Part shown: positions 47,502 through 59,200 of the stretch, in pieces
Numbering within the stretch: the stretch's first letter is position 1
Layout: each line of letters begins with the position of its first letter
Source of the DNA: Marsupella aquatica
Taxonomy: Eukaryota; Marchantiophyta
Reading direction: 5' to 3'
DNA length: 64,000 bases
Assembly (NCBI GenBank): GCA_973895155.1
Contig: OZ316897.1
Coordinates: forward strand, 20,398,001-20,462,000
Made by a program: the position numbers and the translations under genes
Notes under the pieces: model-generated
What the model was told of the DNA's origin: nothing
Databases searched by the model: none
What the model saw: the letters and a program-made list of their open reading frames with translations, nothing else

Positions 47502-48200
47502 TGTGTACGTATAAGTTCGACGCGCAACCCTTCAGTCAAATTCCAGGCTGCAGTTGAGAGCAGACCTTCTCAGAAGGTGGTTTGGGCAGTCGGTCAGCTA
47601 CGCTGCTATATATCCAAGAAGCTGCGTTTGGGCAGCCGGAATGCTCTACCTAGTAGAATTTCCCCTCTCGTAGAGTCGATCGAGGTAGTTGGGATGCAAT
47701 GTGTACGATCATGCTTCACGATGATTGAAGCCCGGACGTCAGAAGGTGAGTCAAAAAGTGTTTCAAATGCCCAATAGAAAGACGCAATTAATTGATACTT
47801 TAATTACCCATCAATCGCTTCTGTACGATTTTGACGATTTTGACGATTTTGTGCTTTCTGAGCAAGTATTGTTGGACCCGGGTACTGGGGTAGGGACCGG
47901 GACTCGGGATCGAGGGGGGAAGACAGTCGATTTTCTTAACTTGATTGATCCTAGACTGAGGCGTTCGAGGCAACGACAAGAAAGACTGTCAAGTTCAGTA
48001 TCACCATGATCTCTCTGTAAAGAAGGTGAGCAAAGCACTCCAACTCACGGCACTGGTGAATTGGAGAGATATATCGACTTCCCGATTTCCACCAGGTCAA
48101 TTTTTAAGGTCACAGGGCCTTCGTATGTCACCCGACGGTTTTTGACGACGTCATGCAGTTTCCTTCTCATCGGTCAGGCAATTGTTTTTCTTTTAAATCT

Positions 48201-50440
48201 CCTAAACCTGTAGAGAAAAGAAAGGACATATGACCAGTAGCGACTGACTATTCGATTTAAACTGGATTTCCGGCCATTTAGCTCTATTCTGATGTAGTAC
48301 GTTCCTTTTCAGAGGAAGAGTTGAGATGTGCGTTGAAAAGTAGCGAAGGGAAGGTCCGTCACATACATGAGTGTATAGAAGCTATAATTAGTTTCGTGGA
48401 CCCCTTGATTAATTGATAGCCTAGTTATCACAAACAGTTTTCAAAATCAGGCATTTTTGGTACATGCTACCAAATTCTTAAGTTATTAGAATCAAAATTC
48501 AATTTGTGATATTTGTAATTAAATGAATGTCTGAGCAATGAATTGTTTCAGTTAGTTGAGTGTTCAAGTTAGGACCATGGCTAATAGTTTACCTTAATTA
48601 CAAAGGGGGGAAAATCTTATTCCAGGTGCCAATTATCCTTTGATAAGTAAATTATTAAGTTAATTATTAATCATTATTTATTATATAAAAAATATTTTTT
48701 ATAAATCTTTAAATTTAAGTTTTAAAATTGGAAATGTAACTAAAAAACAATTACATAGTGACAAGTTTTAATCGTCTTGCTATTTACATTTCTAATTTTT
48801 TACTTTTTTTTTACGATATGATATACCAAAATTTACACTCAAATTGACACAAACACGAATGAAAACTAAAGTTTGATTCACAAAATTGATGAGTCTTGTT
48901 TGTTGTTAATGTGACACGCTGTGGTGCCAGGAATTTTGGAAGGAACCTCTAGTGGGGTCGGTAAAAAGTGTTAACGTGGCACAATGTGGTGCCAAGAATT
49001 TTGAAAAGAACCTCTAGTGGGGTCCATAAAAAGTGCTCATGTACATTTTGTGATGTTTCCCCAGTCAATAGAAATATTTATGTACACATATGTAATGTGA
49101 TGTGTGCACGACGTCTAAGAGCGATTCCACTCAGTTATATAGTGGACATAGTTTCCCCCCCCTCTCAAAAATCAAGTAAATAACCCACCCACCCATGTCA
49201 AGTATTTACCAAGACCTTGTGAAGAACAGTCATACAAAAATTTGCCCCAGAAAGATATATTACAAATGAATTAGTTTGTGGACCTTGTGTCTGACCAATT
49301 TTTTTGGAGTAATGAACTTACAGCATATACAGAAATTGCTCCAACAGATCTAACTTCTTTTAAAATATAAATATGTACAGTGATTATGTCCCAAGCTTGG
49401 CAGCACCATTCAAAATATGAGCCCAAAAATGACTCGAGATGATAAAGTAATGACTGAAAACTCTTTTGATGCAACTCAAGATGGTGATGGACCTCAGTAG
49501 CACAGAGAATAGCACCATGAAAAATTGAAAAGAGCAATATACAAACAATGTACCCACCTTCACGATTAATCATTGACATTTATTAGATTGCATCCACCTA
49601 AGTATCTCAGAAATTTGGGTGCTTATCTGTGCCATTAGTGTTTTGACCATTTGTTGTTACAAACATTTTTACTCTTACAGGTCTAACCAATGTTGGTCAA
49701 ACAGAGGCTGTCTTCTTTGTACATTGCCGCAAACAATCATAGTTTTGGTGTATTCTTGCAACATAGATGTCCTTATTTGTGATCAATATGTATGTTGATA
49801 TGGCAAAACTTGGAGCTAGGGAATTTGCAAAGGACTTCTTAATGGGTTGGTAAAGAAAACTGGGAAACCTCATCATTCTCATTTCCTCCAAAAGCAAAGA
49901 AACTCAGTCTGTGACACTCTCATGCCCATGCAAATGTTAAGAGTAGGGCGTCTCAAATCTTTGAAGTTGTGGACAATGACCATAAGTTTTTCACAGAGTT
50001 GTACAGAAAAGTTTTTTTTTCCATTACCTCTACAGCGACTTATGGCATGGGCATATGACCAATCTCCCTCATATATCCCCTGTTTCACGTCTCATCTCCC
50101 TAAAGCCCCTCCACCCCTTCATTTGCCCAGTTATCCCCAGGTGCAAAGCTACAAAGGGATGACTTGAGAACTCAGAGTTGACACCGGGATGGGGAGGGAG
50201 GCTCCTTGTCAATCCCTTATCGGATGATGAAAAAGAAGGACAATTCTTGTCTCTACCTAAATCATACAATGGCGACAATGAAGGGTCATTGCAACGTGCA
50301 AGTAAAGAGTACAAATTTTCCTAGCATGAGCAAAAATTTACTCACAAGACCCCTGATTTTTCTATATCCAACTACCTGGCTAACAAGAACTTGTTGGTAA
50401 CATACATTCTAGTGAAGTAGTATACAGTCGTTGCTGAGCT
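48201..50440. other. AT-rich gene-free stretch with a 65-bp tandem repeat
   Basis: No gene recognised. 48590-48850 is very AT-rich and contains a perfect 20-bp palindrome at 48684-48703 (TATAAAAAATATTTTTTATA). Two 65-bp units (48906-48970 and 48971-49035) share GTGGTGCCA(G/A)GAATTTTG and AACCTCTAGTGGGGTC. A piece at 48283-48330 resembles 51280-51330 upstream of the second block. Confidence 0.5.
48906..49035. repeat. 65-bp tandem duplication
   Basis: Two adjacent 65-bp units share TTAA(T/C)GTG(A/G)CAC, TGTGGTGCCA and CCTCTAGTGGGGTC, and both end in AAAAAGTG. They are about 85-90 percent alike by eye. Confidence 0.9.
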
Positions 50441-51100
50441 CAACTCTCAGACATGTTTTGGCCGTTCCAAGATTCAAATTTGGTTCGCGAGCTGAACAAA
50501 TAACTCAGATCCCTCTCCCTCGACGAGCAGATCGTCCACAAATGGAATTATAATTATAGCAGTTTTACGTGAGTGCTCCGAAGAAAAGGAACAAAATACA
50601 CGTTTGCCCCAACACCTTTAACAGCGCTATTTGAGGTACAAATTTGGATCGACTATATACGTTTGCAGCCTATTGATCTAAGAAAAGAGAATCTCCTCGT
50701 ACCATGCTCTGGGGCTTTGACGAAGACCATACATTGACTTATGATGCTTAGTACACAAGAAGTCCTCCTGTCATGCAGAAAGCGGGGAGCCAGCTTGCAT
50801 CAGAAAGATTGTCTGTGTGAGAATCCCTTTGAGGAACGACATCACAACATCCACATGAGTTAGTGACCAGCCGAGAGCTGCTGCCCTGGAAAAGATGTGC
50901 CTCACAGTCGACCACCGGCCACACTTTGAAGAGACCCTCGCGTTGGTCGTGATCGAGACGGTCGCCCTCTCGTTGTTCATTTCCATTTTGCTCTGGCTTG
51001 CACTTTGTGTTCCAGCATGATCAATGTTTCCCACTTTGTCGATCTCCTCTCCAGGAGGAAGATTAACGAATTTCCCAGGTTTTATTCTTGTCATGGGCAT
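50440..51100 (-). pseudogene. Ty1/copia reverse transcriptase remnant
   Basis: Minus-strand frames, broken by stops and shifts, carry copia RT blocks in order: KFVNLPPGEE; SSKCGRWSTVRHIFSRAAAL then GWSLTHVDVVMSFLKG (51100-50771 frame); SMYGLRQSPRAWYEE (about 50740-50696); and the catalytic FVDD followed by LLVEG (about 50542-50515). Gag, integrase, RNase H and LTRs were not seen. The remnant lies between the two ferritin-like copies, so it is either an insertion after the duplication or older DNA caught in it. Confidence 0.88.
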
Positions 51101-51620
51101 TCATTTCGAGCTGCATTGCATTGACCCGTCTCTTATACGCCAAAGCCGTCATAAGCTGAATGCTTATAGAGCAATCACTATATTAGAGAATTATTTAGCT
51201 TTCAGAAATCCTAGCATCCTCTGTGAAATACTGGCTTGTAGTACATAGTAACTACCAGATTTAAAATGGAGTTCAAGCCGTTCAGCTCTGTTCTGATGCA
51301 GTAAGTACGTACCTTTCCACAGGAAGAGTTACAGTTCCGTGACATCGTTGAGTATAAAAAGAAGCGAGAAAAAGCGCTCATATTAGTATTTTCCGCAGTC
51401 AATAGTCACACTTGATGTCGTGCTAGAAGTCTAAGAGAAATTCCACCCCTCTTCCACACTAGGGAGTCGGGACTAGCTGGATCGTCAGATCTATCTGACG
51501 AGTGGCCAAAATTCTCATTTCCTCACGGCGGCGTCATTAATCTAGCTAGTGAACGATGGACAACATGACTTGTGACTACTAATATACGAAGAACTCTGTC
51601 ATGACGAAAACTTTAGTCGG
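51101..51620. other. Gene-free spacer before the second duplicated block
   Basis: No gene. 51277-51340 (CAGCTCTGTTCTGATGCAGT... GGAAGAGTT) resembles 48280-48330 (TAGCTCTATTCTGATGTAGT... GGAAGAGTT), which hints at a wider or partial extra duplication. Confidence 0.4.
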
Positions 51621-51799
51621 GACTTTAGTCCGATTTAGATATCAGCTGAAGCTCTCGTGGGCGACCTTAGTTTCATATAAAGATACATATATCTCAATGG
51701 CGCTCTCACGACACAATCTAAGTTTCATAAGTCAACTGCTTAACACACCCTCTTAGTTCACATCTCAAGGGTTTTAACACACCATCAGCTATATGTGAG

Positions 51800-52852
51800 T
51801 CAGCCTAAAGCAATTCCTGCCGGCTGCAACAGGAGAAACAAAGGCCCGGCGAGCACAGAATCCTCCGTGGGCGCTCCTTCTCGGTCCGCAATGATGGCGA
51901 TTATGATTCCCCTATTCTCAAATACCTCAGGTATCACCGACGAGCTGGTCGACGGATCGAAAGGCACGCTGATGCTCTTCACCCCGTGGAAGAAGACTGC
52001 ATCGTACTGTCCATCGGGGCTGAACGAAGGCACATGCGATTGGTTCTTGTACGTGAATGTGATGGGGGAACCGGGGACCAAGACCTTGTTGCTGTTAGCC
52101 AGCTGAGGAAGATTCTGTCGCGGACTGGGATACACCGGATTCGGTGCGGGACACGACCCGGGGACGACGAATTGGTTGGTAGTCTCGAGGATCTGGTTCA
52201 CATACGGGTAGATGGTGTCGGCTGGCCCGGAGAAAGGATTCACATCCCAGACGTCGATCAGGGCCCACGTCAAATGCCGGGTTTCCACCTCTGCGATGCC
52301 GACGAGCGCGCCCTTCGTTCCGTTCAACGCCGCCTGCAGGCTCAGGGCTGAGACGAAGGCCATGCTAGCAACCTCGATCGCAGCTTGGGTCACGAGGTAC
52401 GTCGTGACATCGGTTCCGAAGGCGTAGTTGTACTTGCAGGGCCCGGGCTTCAAAGAGGTGCTCGAGATTGAGTCCTGGAAGATGAGGAGGTGGCCGGCCT
52501 CGTTGTCACGGATGTTCACGATGCGCTCATACGTCGTGGGCTTGAAGCCGGCATTCGTGAAGTCGGACGCCGTGAAGGTTTCCACTCCCTGCTGGTAGAA
52601 GTTGAAGACAACCCACTCTGCGCTGAGAAGGTTTTGGAACAAGAGATCGTCCACGCCTGCTTGGCCGCTGGCGGTTGGGAAGATGGGCTCGCTGTTGTTG
52701 GCAGGGAATTGGGGAGCGGTGCCATTGTAGATGCTGTAGACAGTGCTCTCGCCAGGAACGAATCCGGGTGCGTCAGCAAGTGAGCTTGGAATCAAATAGA
52801 CCATAAGCAGAGCTGAGGTAGCCAGCATAGACGCGCGCTCGAAAAATGCCAT
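51800..52852 (-). CDS. Secreted ferritin-like protein, LsdA-type, copy B
   Basis: 350 residues from the ATG at 52852, aligning with the start of copy A (MA(S/F)FERA). The reading frame is open further upstream to 53080, but that part lies in the duplicated promoter beyond the TATA box and is not coding in copy A. An in-frame ATG at 52861 would add three residues. Signal peptide, ferritin-like helices with NEAGH and VETRH metal-ligand pairs, PGSCP linker and C-terminal EDSVLAGPL domain are all kept. The two proteins are roughly 85-90 percent alike by eye, and most changes preserve the frame and the ligands, so both copies look functional. Confidence 0.9.
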   Translation of the reverse strand: MAFFERASMLATSALLMVYLIPSSLADAPGFVPGESTVYSIYNGTAPQFPANNSEPIFPTASGQAGVDDLLFQNLLSAEWVVFNFYQQGVETFTASDFTNAGFKPTTYERIVNIRDNEAGHLLIFQDSISSTSLKPGPCKYNYAFGTDVTTYLVTQAAIEVASMAFVSALSLQAALNGTKGALVGIAEVETRHLTWALIDVWDVNPFSGPADTIYPYVNQILETTNQFVVPGSCPAPNPVYPSPRQNLPQLANSNKVLVPGSPITFTYKNQSHVPSFSPDGQYDAVFFHGVKSISVPFDPSTSSSVIPEVFENRGIIIAIIADREGAPTEDSVLAGPLFLLLQPAGIALG

Positions 52853-52984
52853 CGAGATCATTTTAAAGAAAATTGCCCGAGATCGACAAGCACACACAGT
52901 GCTTTGAGATCGGATAACCGTGATAGATCCGCAAAGGACAATCAGCGTGATTGAAACTGTGCATATATCGGACGACGAGCTCAA

Positions 52985-52990
52985 TTTATA
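52985..52990 (-). promoter_or_regulatory. TATA box of ferritin-like copy B
   Basis: TATAAA on the minus strand, about 133 bp upstream of the ATG at 52852, in the context TATAAATTGAG. It matches copy A in position and neighbours. Confidence 0.65.
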
Positions 52991-53035
52991 GACTCTGTAT
53001 CGTGTAAAGCTGACTACTTTAAGGAGGTGATGCCA

Positions 53036-53043
53036 GACGTGGG
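53036..53043 (-). promoter_or_regulatory. ACGT-core (ABRE-like) element, copy B
   Basis: GACGTGGG on the plus strand (CCCACGTC on minus), at the same place relative to the TATA box and the AGGAGGTGATG word as in copy A. Conservation while nearby bases changed supports a regulatory role, which remains inferred. Confidence 0.45.
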
Positions 53044-53740
53044 TGTCACATAGTCTCGTGGGCAATCCTTCTTCGGTCAAATTCGAGGCTGCAGTTGAGA
53101 GCAGACCTTCGTAGAAGCTGTTTTGGGCAGTAGTAGGTAAGATATGCCGCTCCCGATGCCGCTGTCCAAGAAGCTGCGTTTGGGGCAGCCGGAATGCTCT
53201 ACCTAGTAGAATTTCGATTCCTTTCTGCTAGATTGGACCGAGGTAGTTCGGATGCAATGTCTACGATCATACTACCCGTTATTTGGAACCCCACAATCCT
53301 TGTCGTTTAGACATTCGGACGTCAGCAGGTGAGTCACAAAAGTGCGTCAAATGCCCAATAACAGACGCAATTAATGTGGATACTTTAATTCCGCATCGAT
53401 TGCTTTTGTACACCTGTAACCTGTTGACATTGGATTTTGTGCCTTCAGAGCAAGTACTGTTGGACCGGGGTAGGGACCGGGACGTCCTATCGAGGGGCGA
53501 AGTCGGATTGATGGGAGACTGAGGCGAAGGCACGACGAGAAAGACAGTCAAATTAATAGACAGTCAAATAAATTAAGCACTCCGATGCTCGGCACTATTA
53601 AATTGGAGACCTTGATTTCCCGGCAGATATAGCTTCCCGACGTCCGTCGACCACGTCAGTTTGTAAAGGTCACAAGCCCTTCGTATGTGACTAGAAGGTA
53701 TTTGACGACGTAATGCAGTTTCCTACTCATTGATGTTCGC

Positions 53741-56700
53741 CGTGGTGTAACCTTCCAAGAAGATCGGAGACCAAGGGAAGACCGGATTTGCTCACGAAGA
53801 TTGTAGAAGTCTCTGCCCATGGACAAGTGGGACTGACGTAACCTCCGCCCCCGCCTCCAGGCATGATCGCACTGTCATAGAGGACTGGAAATGAAGCTAA
53901 ATTGAAGGCAGTGTGAGCTCAATCCAACTCAAGATAGTGTACAACCCGCTGACTGGATTATTTTCATTTTCAACATTGACAGCATTATGATGAAAATGAA
54001 TATAGAGCAAACTTACTCTAACTATTGTCGGGCAGACTGAATCCTGGACACGACAGTTCCAACGTTCCTTCGTTACTTCTCTTCGTTATAGTAATGGAGA
54101 AGCCTACCCTGACCGTCCTCGACCATTTGCAATCTTCCTTAGAACTTCTTTCGAAACATTCTTTTAATGACCAGAGTTCAACATGAATCATTCTGTGAGT
54201 ATGTGAATATTGGTACAAACGGAGAGCAAGAGTAACTGGCTACCTACCAACCTGTGTAGATCATGATCTACATCGATATGTGGAGCCCGTAGTCGAGGTG
54301 GTCATAATGAGATCTACCAGGATACAGTCAGCAATGCATAAGAGTGGGATCATACTTTCAAGTTTATCAAAGTATTCCTATCGTGTTTGAACATATATAA
54401 TCGATCAGGCTGAAATAATCGAACATAATCGATCAGGTTTCGTATTGGTTTTGGGTAGTAAACGCAGTTGTAAGTGATTTCGGTGGCATCCTCACCACTG
54501 ACACTTCCAGGATGAAAGAAAACTACATATCTTAAGTTAATTGAGAACTGTAGTACAAAAATATGAACAGATTCGTAAATTTGACCGAGCAAAGGAGTAG
54601 CGTCCTTGCCCAAACTCTGTTTTTCATGTATATATAGGAATTGATCTGGCACTGTTAACCCTATTCATCCGAGCCAGAATACGACAGTCAGCCGTTGCAC
54701 TCCACAGTTACATTTGAAGGGAAATCAACGCAGCAACCGGCCCTTCATCGCTCATCCTATTCTCTATGTGCACTATGATAACAAACAGACAGCAGAGTCT
54801 CCCGTCCGGTATCTTTTTCCACTCTCTAAGAAGGAGATTTTGGTTGAAGGACCAGATTGGAGCATGAGAACGATTGTTTGTGGAGTGCACTGCTGCAATC
54901 CAGAATTACATGAGCGTTACAAACTGGATTGTATAGACAAGGCAAGCAGGCTCTCAATCCAACTCATGATAGTATTCAATATGGTGACTGTACATTCGCT
55001 TAATTTCAACATAAAAATTGCGGTAAAAATGCAGTTCCGAGCATCCATTAGTACTGTCAAACTGCAAATTAGTAACGGAAACCAAATGAATGATCTAATC
55101 TCGACGGCACAGGCCACGTCCCGTACGTCCTCTGCAAAAGATCAACTAAATTCTGTGCTCACAATGAGATTTGCAATCAAAACTGATTTGTTTCACTAAA
55201 ACTGATTTTAGCGAACTATTCACGTTTCCATCATGAAAATAGGTTGAGAATCCAGTTAATGCTATTTTATAGTTTGCATACAGTTTATGCAGTTAAGGCA
55301 AATGTGCAAGGTGTTAGGACCTTTTGCTCTTAGTTTGTGAGGTAAACATGTAATTGCAATTGGACTACTGCAGTGACAGCCTTGACATATGTCAACCTAT
55401 TGAGACATGTATGACAGCATGAATATGTTTTGCGAGTCAAAGCAGTATATTTTCTGGCCCTAACTTTATAAGCCATGCGTAAATCTGGGAATTCCCATCT
55501 GCTTCAACCCAGACTGCCGAATCTAGCTTTGAAAATGATCAGCCATCGCACTCAACAGCGCAGCAATCGTCCCAAATCATCCTTATGTCCATGTTCAAAC
55601 GTAAACCCTTACCCAAACAAGATCCTGCAGTCTCTGGTCCTGTTTTTTTTCCTCCTTTATATCAAGAAAGAGATCAAGACCACCGGCATAAGAGGACATA
55701 ACTGTGCAACCACATGATACGTGTGAGTAACTTTGGGATGGATGCAAGACTCTAAAACATTTGCACAAACCAGTGCTGTTTGTGATCCTCATCGGAGCCT
55801 TGAGAAGACGCAAGTTTATGTGAAGTGTCTCATCTTTCTAAAACGTGTTTTTGGGAGAGTTCTGACAATCATGTGGGTTGAATTTCTGAAAAGAAGAGAG
55901 TTAAGGTTCTATTTGGAGTGTTATCCATTCTCGAATAGACAAAGTTGGAATAGTAAGCTGTCTCCTTGACGGACAAGTTTCCTCGTAATTTCTCACAGAC
56001 AAACACTTCCATGTGGCACTTGAATGGTACGAAGTGGAAGTGGAGTGGATGATCATCACGGTGACACTTCCACTTCCACTTCCACGGTGACACTTGAATG
56101 GTACGAAGTGTCACTATTTAGTTGAAAGGTTGAATTCGCGAAGTTGCTACAGGAAGCAGGCTGATTTCTTTGTTTTTAACTTGAAGACCCTTACTTGGTT
56201 CAAGAAAGCGTCAGCTTGACGAGATGAACTGTACTACTGCTTTCGAAAATTAAGTGGATGTGGTTTAATTGGAAGGTCGAGAGACTGTGACCACAAGCTA
56301 ATTTGCGAGCACGAATTCGTTGGGCAATTAAAGTAAAGTAACGTTCTGTAGGAGATTGTTGCTACGTATCATCGCTTGATATACCAAATTCCTTTTCTCT
56401 CACATATCTCTCAGTTCCTCAATATTTAGTTGGGCCATGGCCATATTAATTAAGTGATTGGGGTTTGGACATCAATCATCTTTAGCCCAGAGAGAAGAGT
56501 CATGAACTGTGAAAATCGTTCCGCTGTTGATATGTTGCTGACAAAGATGATGGAAGTCAAATATCGAAAGTAACTAATCGAGAGAAGCCTAGTACGGCTC
56601 TTTGACACTTTAGTCCCTGTAATGACACTCTCGTCAGAAACGACGGATGAAGTGCCAAACATCTGCCAAAATCAGCGGTATCGTGCCTTACTTGATCATT

Positions 56701-59200
56701 TTACCACAATCGAAACAATCGCAATTACAACCGCAAAATCCAAGCAAGGAGGATGCCTGAGCAGCTGCCTTGCTCGGTACATTTTCCGTTCTTGGTATCT
56801 GCTCTAAACACTAACCACAGATAATTCTCGGGCACGCATGTCGCATAAGTTTGCCAAAGGGACATCAGTAAAACCCACCAATTCGACTGTGAATACTGTA
56901 AGGGATGACGATGAAATATGAACGTAGGCACCCCAGGTACAGAAATAGCAGACTACTAGCAAGAGGTCAGCCGTCAGTTCTCGCATCAGGGCCATTGTAT
57001 TCCACTGTGATACACTGCTCTAAGCGTATTTGTGCACATTATCCCAGGCCATTTCCCGAATTTGGGTGTCCTCGATTGTGCTCTGGAGATACAAACTGAA
57101 GGCCAGTGGTGTTTCCGAGTGAAGGTGGGATTGAGGCCTACATCTCTCATTCCACCTTCTCTTGGTAACATCATCAGCCTACAGAATTTCTAGCTCCAGA
57201 GACCAATCTTATTGAAAGTCTGCGCAACCATATGAAACACGCGTCCTGCAGCTGCGGCAAGGTCATGATAATAATTGCATCATGGCGGAAAGAATGAATG
57301 CGGGACCTGACTTTCGTCGCCTGTCCCTCTTAGCTAGGTCTGTATCCTGGCAGTACACCTGACGGAAACGATCCAGTCGTCCAGGTGCAAGTTACGTAGA
57401 CAACTACCACTGTTTTTCCAGTGACAGTGAAGGACAGTGGTACATGGTGATTCCATCTTTACCAGCTGACCGAAGATCCAAATGCCAGCCATGACATTTC
57501 TGGCCACTCGTTACTTCCCTTCACTAAAAACTATTAGATGAAATATTGCATCGACTATATAACTTCATGATCAGAAGTTTCGAGATCTTAGAAATTATGC
57601 TTCTCGTGCACATCAAAAAACGTTTCCCGAGCATCACAAACGTCTCTGTAATCCACTGCAAACGGTGTCATTCTCCTAGTCAGTCTTTGATCGGCGCTTT
57701 CATAATCGAAGCTACCATGCCCTGCGCCTTTAAGGCTACTCGTGATTAAGAAGTGAGGACATATAAAGCACTTACAGGTACTCTCTACAAACTACAACTA
57801 TCCACTGCTGGGCTAGACTCTAGCAGGCTCTGATCGGCTTGTCTAACAGCAGGCTACACCCAACAATCTGTGAAAAACCGTTACAGTACGATGAGATGCG
57901 AAGTAAAGAGTCAGAAATCAATTGCACTTCTCGTACAATGTAGATGAGCTACAACGTCACGTCGACGCTGAATTGAGCGGACCATTCTTGTTAACTGTAA
58001 GCCGACATTGAAACCCGTCTCAGGTTGTCACAAACTGGACATGGAAAACCAATCTTCCCGGCCATCGCAATGACAATACCACCAGGACAACGAAAGATCA
58101 ACCATATGTTGAAGTCAAAAAATTTGCGAAATTTGGGAAATTTGGGAAATTTTCTCTACGTTAGAAACAAAATCATGAGCACACCTACTTCACCGCGAGT
58201 GAAGGCAAACTGGGTCGGAAGGGACCGCATGATTGCGTGACTGAATCTGTAAAATCAAAGCCACTGAAGCACTGGTACTCTACAAGACACCAGAGACTTC
58301 CCGCAATCGACAGCCACTAGCCAGACCAGATGTGATTGAAGAGAATACACTCCTGAGGAGAATGAATGCGGAGCAGATCAAGCTCCGTGATCTCCATTAA
58401 ACATCGAGTGCCACACGCGCCTCATTAATCAGATGGTATCTATCATGACGGGTGTTAGTAATCCAGAAATGACTGATCGGCGAAAGAATTTGAGAGCCCT
58501 TGTTGTACTGCAACTCAATAATGCCGGACTAACACTGTAAAGTACATTGACGTCCCAAACTAAGTCCAAGCGGCCAGCAAAATAAGCCCAGCAGCAACTG
58601 CAGGAGAAAACGCTCTTTGATGTCGGCTACAATCGTGTCCAACAAGCTGAAGGACCTCTCCAATGGATTTCTAGTTCCGAACAACAGTCTCCCGCATCGA
58701 TCCACTTCTATCGAAACCACTACTAATCGAGCAAGCCGGCTACGAAACCCGCAGGCAGCCAGTAGCGTCGCTCACATCGTAGCATTCCATGATCCAGACT
58801 CTATAAATCCGTTCAGTCAAGTTCGACCTACTACAGATCAAGACCTCGGGGAGTCTGTGGTTCTCTACTTCGTGGAAAGAGCACCGGCCAACTTTATATA
58901 GGTGGCTGGAGCCCGAATCAAGCAAAGCTCCAAGTTGAGAAGTCAACTCATCACAAGGCTACAGTACATGCAAGCTACTGTAGAGGAGGAAGTCCGTCAC
59001 AACTTGACAGTCGGTCGCTCACTCGCTCATGCACTCGGATCATCAGCTCAGCTAGGAGCCTGTCCAGATTCCACCACCCAATATCTAAGGCGAGCATCTC
59101 GCCTTAGGACAATGGCTCCCTGTGCTGCATCGACAACACCAAGTCCAAACATAGCCTTGGCAGCGAGGAACTGATTAGCTCTGAAGCTTAGCTCCACTGT
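53741..59200. other. Gene-free stretch
   Basis: No open frame here resembles a known protein. The longest plus frame (54714-55199, 161 codons) has no recognisable domain and no splice-consistent neighbours. Near 56016-56111 a 20-bp word (CACTTGAATGGTACGAAGTG) occurs twice around an inverted GTGGAAGTGG/CCACTTCCAC pattern. Confidence 0.4.
56014..56114. repeat. Nested direct and inverted repeats
   Basis: CACTTGAATGGTACGAAGTG occurs at about 56018 and 56091. Between them GAAGTGGAAGTGGAGTGG and CACTTCCACTTCCACTTCC are inverted around GGATGATCATCAC. The whole block could form an alternative fold of about 100 nt. Confidence 0.75.

Larger units (their letters stand above)
47321..48200. repeat. Upstream flank of copy A, duplicated before copy B
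   Basis: This flank aligns with 52853-53740: GTAAAGCTGACTACT(C/T)TAAGGAGGTGATG, GGCTGCAGTTGAGAGCAGACCTTC, AAGAAGCTGCGTTTGG, GGAATGCTCTACCTAGTAGAATTTC and CAAGTA(T/C)TGTTGGACC recur in order. No gene lies in it. It shows that the duplication covered gene and regulatory region together. Confidence 0.8.
52853..53740. repeat. Upstream flank of copy B, duplicate of the copy A flank
   Basis: Collinear with 47321-48200 through many blocks (GGCTGCAGTTGAGAGCAGACCTTC, AAGAAGCTGCGTTTGG, GGAATGCTCTACCTAGTAGAATTTC), ending near CTTCGTATGTGACTAG...TTTGACGACGTAATGCAG. No gene of its own. Confidence 0.8.

Noticed and set aside
52853-53080. 76-residue N-terminal extension of ferritin-like copy B
   Set aside because: It lies across the conserved TATA box and ACGT element, and the matching region of copy A is not open, so the ATG at 52852 is preferred.
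54714-55199. 161-codon plus-strand open frame
   Set aside because: No recognisable domain, no splice-consistent neighbours and unremarkable composition; probably chance.
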